In this document: positions 12,292 through 14,420 of the stretch, in pieces
Numbering within the stretch: position 1 is the stretch's first letter
Layout: every line of letters starts with the position of its first letter
Assembly: GCA_017429465.1 (NCBI GenBank)
Contig: JAFROU010000054.1
Span: forward strand, 1-14,420
Direction of reading: 5' to 3'
Origin: Candidatus Saccharimonadota bacterium
GTDB lineage: Bacteria > Patescibacteria > Saccharimonadia > Saccharimonadales > Nanosyncoccaceae
Length of the DNA stretch: 14,420 nt
Made by a program: the position numbers and the translations under genes
Notes under the pieces: generated by a model
Told to the model about the DNA's origin: nothing
Databases searched by the model: none
The model's input: the letters and a program-made list of their open reading frames with translations, nothing else

Positions 12292-12722
12292 TGGCCGACA
12301 AGAATAATCAACCAATCGTGCTTCATATGCTCGAACCACGCGCTACCGAAAAGACCTACGCTGAACAAACTAAGCGTACCTATGTCTTTCCAGTTGATCG
12401 TGACGCATCAAAGCAAGCCGTAGCTAAGCTAGTTGAAAAAGAATTTAATGTAACTGTTACGGATGTCCGTATTTTAATTCGCAAGGGCAAACCAACCCGC
12501 TTTAGCCGCGGCAAACACGCTTATCCAGGCATTACTCACCGCCAAGATAAGAAATTTGCTTACGTCACTCTCAAAGAAGGAGATAAAATCAAGGTCTTTG
12601 ATGAGCCAGAAGAAGCTAAAGAAGATAAGAAAGTTAAAAAAGAAGCTGACGCAAAGGAAGCTGCCAAGGCTGCAAAAGCTGCCAAGAAGGCCGACAAGAA
12701 TGCCAGCAAGGAGAATAAATAA
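12291..12722 (+). CDS. rplW: 50S ribosomal protein L23 (uL23) with a long Lys/Ala tail
   Basis: L23 sits at the exit of the polypeptide tunnel and is the docking point for trigger factor and SRP. The core (residues 1-104) has the family pattern: P-R-A-T-E-K near the start, V-x-x-x-F-N-V-T-V-T-D-V-R (about 48-60) and a lysine- and arginine-rich loop (R-K-G-K-P-T-R-F-S-R-G-K). Standard L23 is about 95-100 residues. Here residues 105-143 add a charged low-complexity tail rich in Lys, Ala and Glu, probably helical or disordered. Both ends overlap neighbours by one base (TAATG), and AAGGAGG at 12277-12283 is the ribosome site. The tail could bind rRNA or factors at the tunnel exit, which is inference. 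Confidence 0.96.
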   Translation: MADKNNQPIVLHMLEPRATEKTYAEQTKRTYVFPVDRDASKQAVAKLVEKEFNVTVTDVRILIRKGKPTRFSRGKHAYPGITHRQDKKFAYVTLKEGDKIKVFDEPEEAKEDKKVKKEADAKEAAKAAKAAKKADKNASKENK

Positions 12723-13555
12723 TGAGTATTAAAGCTTATCGCCCAACTACTCCAGCCCAACGTCAAAAGACGACACAGGATTTTGATCAAATCACGACCA
12801 AAAAACCACTCAAGTCTTTGACTAAAGCTAAGAAGCAGAATGCTGGCAAAAACAATCAAGGCCGCATTACTGTTCGTCATCGTGGTGGTGGTGTCAAGCG
12901 CCATTATCGCTTACTCACCCACAATCTACCAAAGAACCTCACTTTAACAGTCGAGGAAATCGAATATGATCCAAATCGTAGCGCTCGTATCGCTCGTGTT
13001 AAGGATCAAAACGGCAACTATTATTATGTAACTGCCGATACCAATATGGTCAAAGGAACTAAGTTTAAGACCGGTGAAGAAGCTCCAGTAGAAGCTTCCA
13101 ACCGCTTACCACTTGAACAAATCCCAGTTGGTACATTTGTTTATGGAATCGAAATCACCCCTGGTCGCGGCGCTCAAATGGTCCGTGCCGCTGGTTCTTC
13201 CGCACAGCTCATGGCTAAAGAAGATGGCTATGCCACCCTCAAGATGCCATCTGGCGAAGTCCGCAAGGTGCTCGTCAACTGCGAAGCTTCCATTGGTGTT
13301 GTTTCTAACCTTCAGCATCAAAATATTAAGGTTGGTGCTGCTGGTCGTCGTCGCCGTAAAGGTATTCGTCCAACCGTACGTGGTGTTGTTATGAATGCTA
13401 CGGATCACCCACACGGTGGTGGTGATGGTGGTCGTCACGGATCTGGTAAGGCTCCACGCACTCCATGGGGTCAACTCACTCTCGGTTATCGTACCCGTCA
13501 TAATAAGAAAACTAATAAAATGATCGTGCGCAGTCGCCACGAAGGAAAGAGGTAA
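12722..13555 (+). CDS. rplB: 50S ribosomal protein L2 (uL2)
   Basis: L2 is needed for subunit association and lies close to the peptidyl-transferase centre. The 277 residues match the family's length (E. coli 273). The N-terminal region has G-R-I-T-V-R-H-R-G-G-G-V-K-R-H-Y-R (48-63). The conserved C-terminal loop D-H-P-H-G-G-G-D-G-G-R-H-G begins so that H229 falls at the same number as the essential E. coli H229. A-P-R-T-P-W-G and the basic end (R-T-R-H-N-K-K-T-N-K) follow. The start overlaps the rplW stop by one base, with AAGGAG just upstream. rpsS starts 3 nt after its stop. Confidence 0.98.
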   Translation: MSIKAYRPTTPAQRQKTTQDFDQITTKKPLKSLTKAKKQNAGKNNQGRITVRHRGGGVKRHYRLLTHNLPKNLTLTVEEIEYDPNRSARIARVKDQNGNYYYVTADTNMVKGTKFKTGEEAPVEASNRLPLEQIPVGTFVYGIEITPGRGAQMVRAAGSSAQLMAKEDGYATLKMPSGEVRKVLVNCEASIGVVSNLQHQNIKVGAAGRRRRKGIRPTVRGVVMNATDHPHGGGDGGRHGSGKAPRTPWGQLTLGYRTRHNKKTNKMIVRSRHEGKR

Positions 13556-13558
13556 TCT

Positions 13559-13852
13559 ATGTCTCGTAGTTTGAAAAAAGGTCCTTTCGTGGACTACAAG
13601 CTTGCGAAGAAAGTAGCTGCTCTCTCCGCCGAAGATCGCACCGTAATCAAGACTTGGGCTCGTCAATCCACTATTTCACCAGAAATGGTCGGTCGCACCA
13701 TCGCCGTTCACAACGGTAAAGTCCATGTTCCAGTTTTCATTAGCGAAAACATGGTCGGTCACAAACTCGGTGAGTTTGCACCTACCCGTAAATTTAAGCG
13801 CCATGGTGGCAAGAAAGCCGCTGAGGCAGCCGCAGCGAAAGGAGATAACTAA
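13559..13852 (+). CDS. rpsS: 30S ribosomal protein S19 (uS19)
   Basis: S19 lies in the head of the small subunit and forms a complex with S13 near the A-site tRNA. The opening [12 protein letters not shown] and the central [13 protein letters not shown] and [10 protein letters not shown] are diagnostic, as is L-G-E-F-A-P-T-R near residue 75. At 97 residues it is slightly longer than the usual 92, owing to an alanine- and lysine-rich end. An AAGGAAAGAGG stretch in the rplB end provides the ribosome site. The stop overlaps the rplV start (TAATG). Confidence 0.97.
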   Translation: MSRSLKKGPFVDYKLAKKVAALSAEDRTVIKTWARQSTISPEMVGRTIAVHNGKVHVPVFISENMVGHKLGEFAPTRKFKRHGGKKAAEAAAAKGDN

Positions 13853-14250
13853 TGACTACTCATTTTGCTCGCGCCTATGAAAAAGGCATCGACAGCCAAC
13901 CACGCAAGACTAGTATTGTAGCTAGCCTAGTGCGTGATCGCTATGTCGCAGATGCTATCGTAATTCTTGACAATACTCCACGTCGCGCTGCGCGTGCCGT
14001 TAAAAAGGCTATCGAATCAGCCAATGCTAATTTGTTGAATAATTCTAACGTTTCAATTGACCCAAAGACAATTCGCATCTCCCGTATCTCAGTTACCGCC
14101 GGTACCCGTATGCGTCGTTACGTTCCAGCCTCTCGCGGTCGTGCTCTTCCATTTGAAAAAGTCTCTAGCAACATTTTCGTCGAAGTTGCTGGCGAGGAAA
14201 AAGTAAAGAAGTCAGCCGATAAAAAAGCTGACGAAAAGGAGAAAAAGTAA
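13852..14250 (+). CDS. rplV: 50S ribosomal protein L22 (uL22)
   Basis: L22 spans the large subunit; its beta-hairpin tip narrows the exit tunnel opposite L4. The core matches: Q-P-R-K-T-S-I-V-A-S-L-V-R (16-28), T-P-R-R-A-A-R-A-V-K-K-A-I-E-S-A (42-57) and the hairpin tip R-Y-V-P-A-S-R-G-R-A (89-98), where most bacteria have P-R-A-K-G-R-A. That is a local change at the constriction that macrolides approach. Residues from about 113 to 132 form a short Lys/Glu/Ala tail that the E. coli protein (110 residues) lacks. The start overlaps the rpsS stop by one base, with AAGGAG in the rpsS end. rpsC begins 1 nt after its stop. Confidence 0.96.
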   Translation: MTTHFARAYEKGIDSQPRKTSIVASLVRDRYVADAIVILDNTPRRAARAVKKAIESANANLLNNSNVSIDPKTIRISRISVTAGTRMRRYVPASRGRALPFEKVSSNIFVEVAGEEKVKKSADKKADEKEKK

Positions 14251-14251
14251 T

Positions 14252-14420
14252 ATGGGACAAAAGGTTAACCCCATCTCTTACCGTCTCCAAGTCAGCAAGG
14301 ATTGGTCTTCTAAATGGTTTACCAAAAAGACTGATTTTAAGAATTGGCTGATCGAAGACGTCAAGATCCGTGAAACGGTTGAGAATCGTTTCAAATCCCG
14401 CCCAACTATTGCTAAGGTCA
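14252..14420 (+). CDS. rpsC: 30S ribosomal protein S3 (uS3), 5' part only
   Basis: S3 is a head protein of the small subunit and, with S4 and S5, lines the mRNA entry channel where it has helicase activity. Only 56 codons are in the window. The start M-G-Q-K-V-N-P-I-S-Y-R-L and a tryptophan-containing segment (K-D-W-S-S-K-W-F) are typical S3 N-terminus. The later part reads E-D-V-K-I-R-E-T-V-E-N-R, matching the family's first helix. AAGGAG at about 14236-14241 lies well placed before ATG at 14252. Position after rplV is the standard operon order. The KH domain lies beyond the window end. Confidence 0.96.
   Translation, partial: MGQKVNPISYRLQVSKDWSSKWFTKKTDFKNWLIEDVKIRETVENRFKSRPTIAKV

Noticed and set aside
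13106..13666. A 186-codon open frame on the minus strand across rplB and rpsS
   Set aside because: It is antisense to highly conserved L2 and S19 and arises from codon bias of those genes.
1..14420. CRISPR arrays, tRNA genes, rRNA genes and insertion sequences
   Set aside because: No regularly spaced repeats, cloverleaf-like segments, rRNA stretches or transposase motifs were seen on either strand.

Overview
The window is a core-genome stretch from a bacterium with compact intergenic spaces, moderate GC, CCA-biased proline codons in its housekeeping genes and TAA as the only stop codon. The divergent RNA polymerase and ribosomal proteins and the unlinked str and S10 gene blocks fit Patescibacteria (CPR), most likely a Saccharibacteria (TM7) relative. 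This is my inference from protein character, not a database match. No TGA is read through in any gene, so the standard code holds.

Layout: (1) 1-1095, the 3' end of a secreted, repeat-rich surface protein with a PPC-like beta domain and a Listeria-Bacteroides (InlB-type) repeat. (2) 1152-1559, a KhpA-type KH-domain RNA-binding protein with its own extended -10 promoter and a clear terminator. (3) 1605-1905, a structured leader with two promoters, an early terminator-like hairpin and two abutting hairpins. (4) 1906-9131, rpoB and rpoC, 2 nt apart, closed by a terminator. (5) 9206-9777, a self-contained cassette: consensus promoter, palindrome at the transcription start, strong Shine-Dalgarno, an unrecognised six-cysteine 151-residue protein with foreign codon use, and a GC-rich terminator. 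(6) 9789-10859 on the minus strand, a membrane acyltransferase-3 gene, divergent from the next operon. (7) 11061-14420, the S10-type operon as rplC-rplD-rplW-rplB-rpsS-rplV-rpsC, running off the window and lacking rpsJ at its head.

The genes serve transcription (RNA polymerase beta and beta'), ribosome assembly (the S10 cluster) and RNA binding (KhpA). The cell-surface genes (repeat protein, acyltransferase) and the foreign cassette sit at the joints between housekeeping blocks. The most notable observations are in the RNA polymerase. Beta' has lost all cysteine ligands of both conserved zinc sites, and its trigger loop reads T-L-D-T-K-H instead of the near-universal bacterial T-M-R-T-F-H, with further changes in the bridge helix and the metal loop. 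The second main point is the unexplained cassette between rpoC and the acyltransferase gene. The third is the two-promoter, hairpin-rich rpoB leader.
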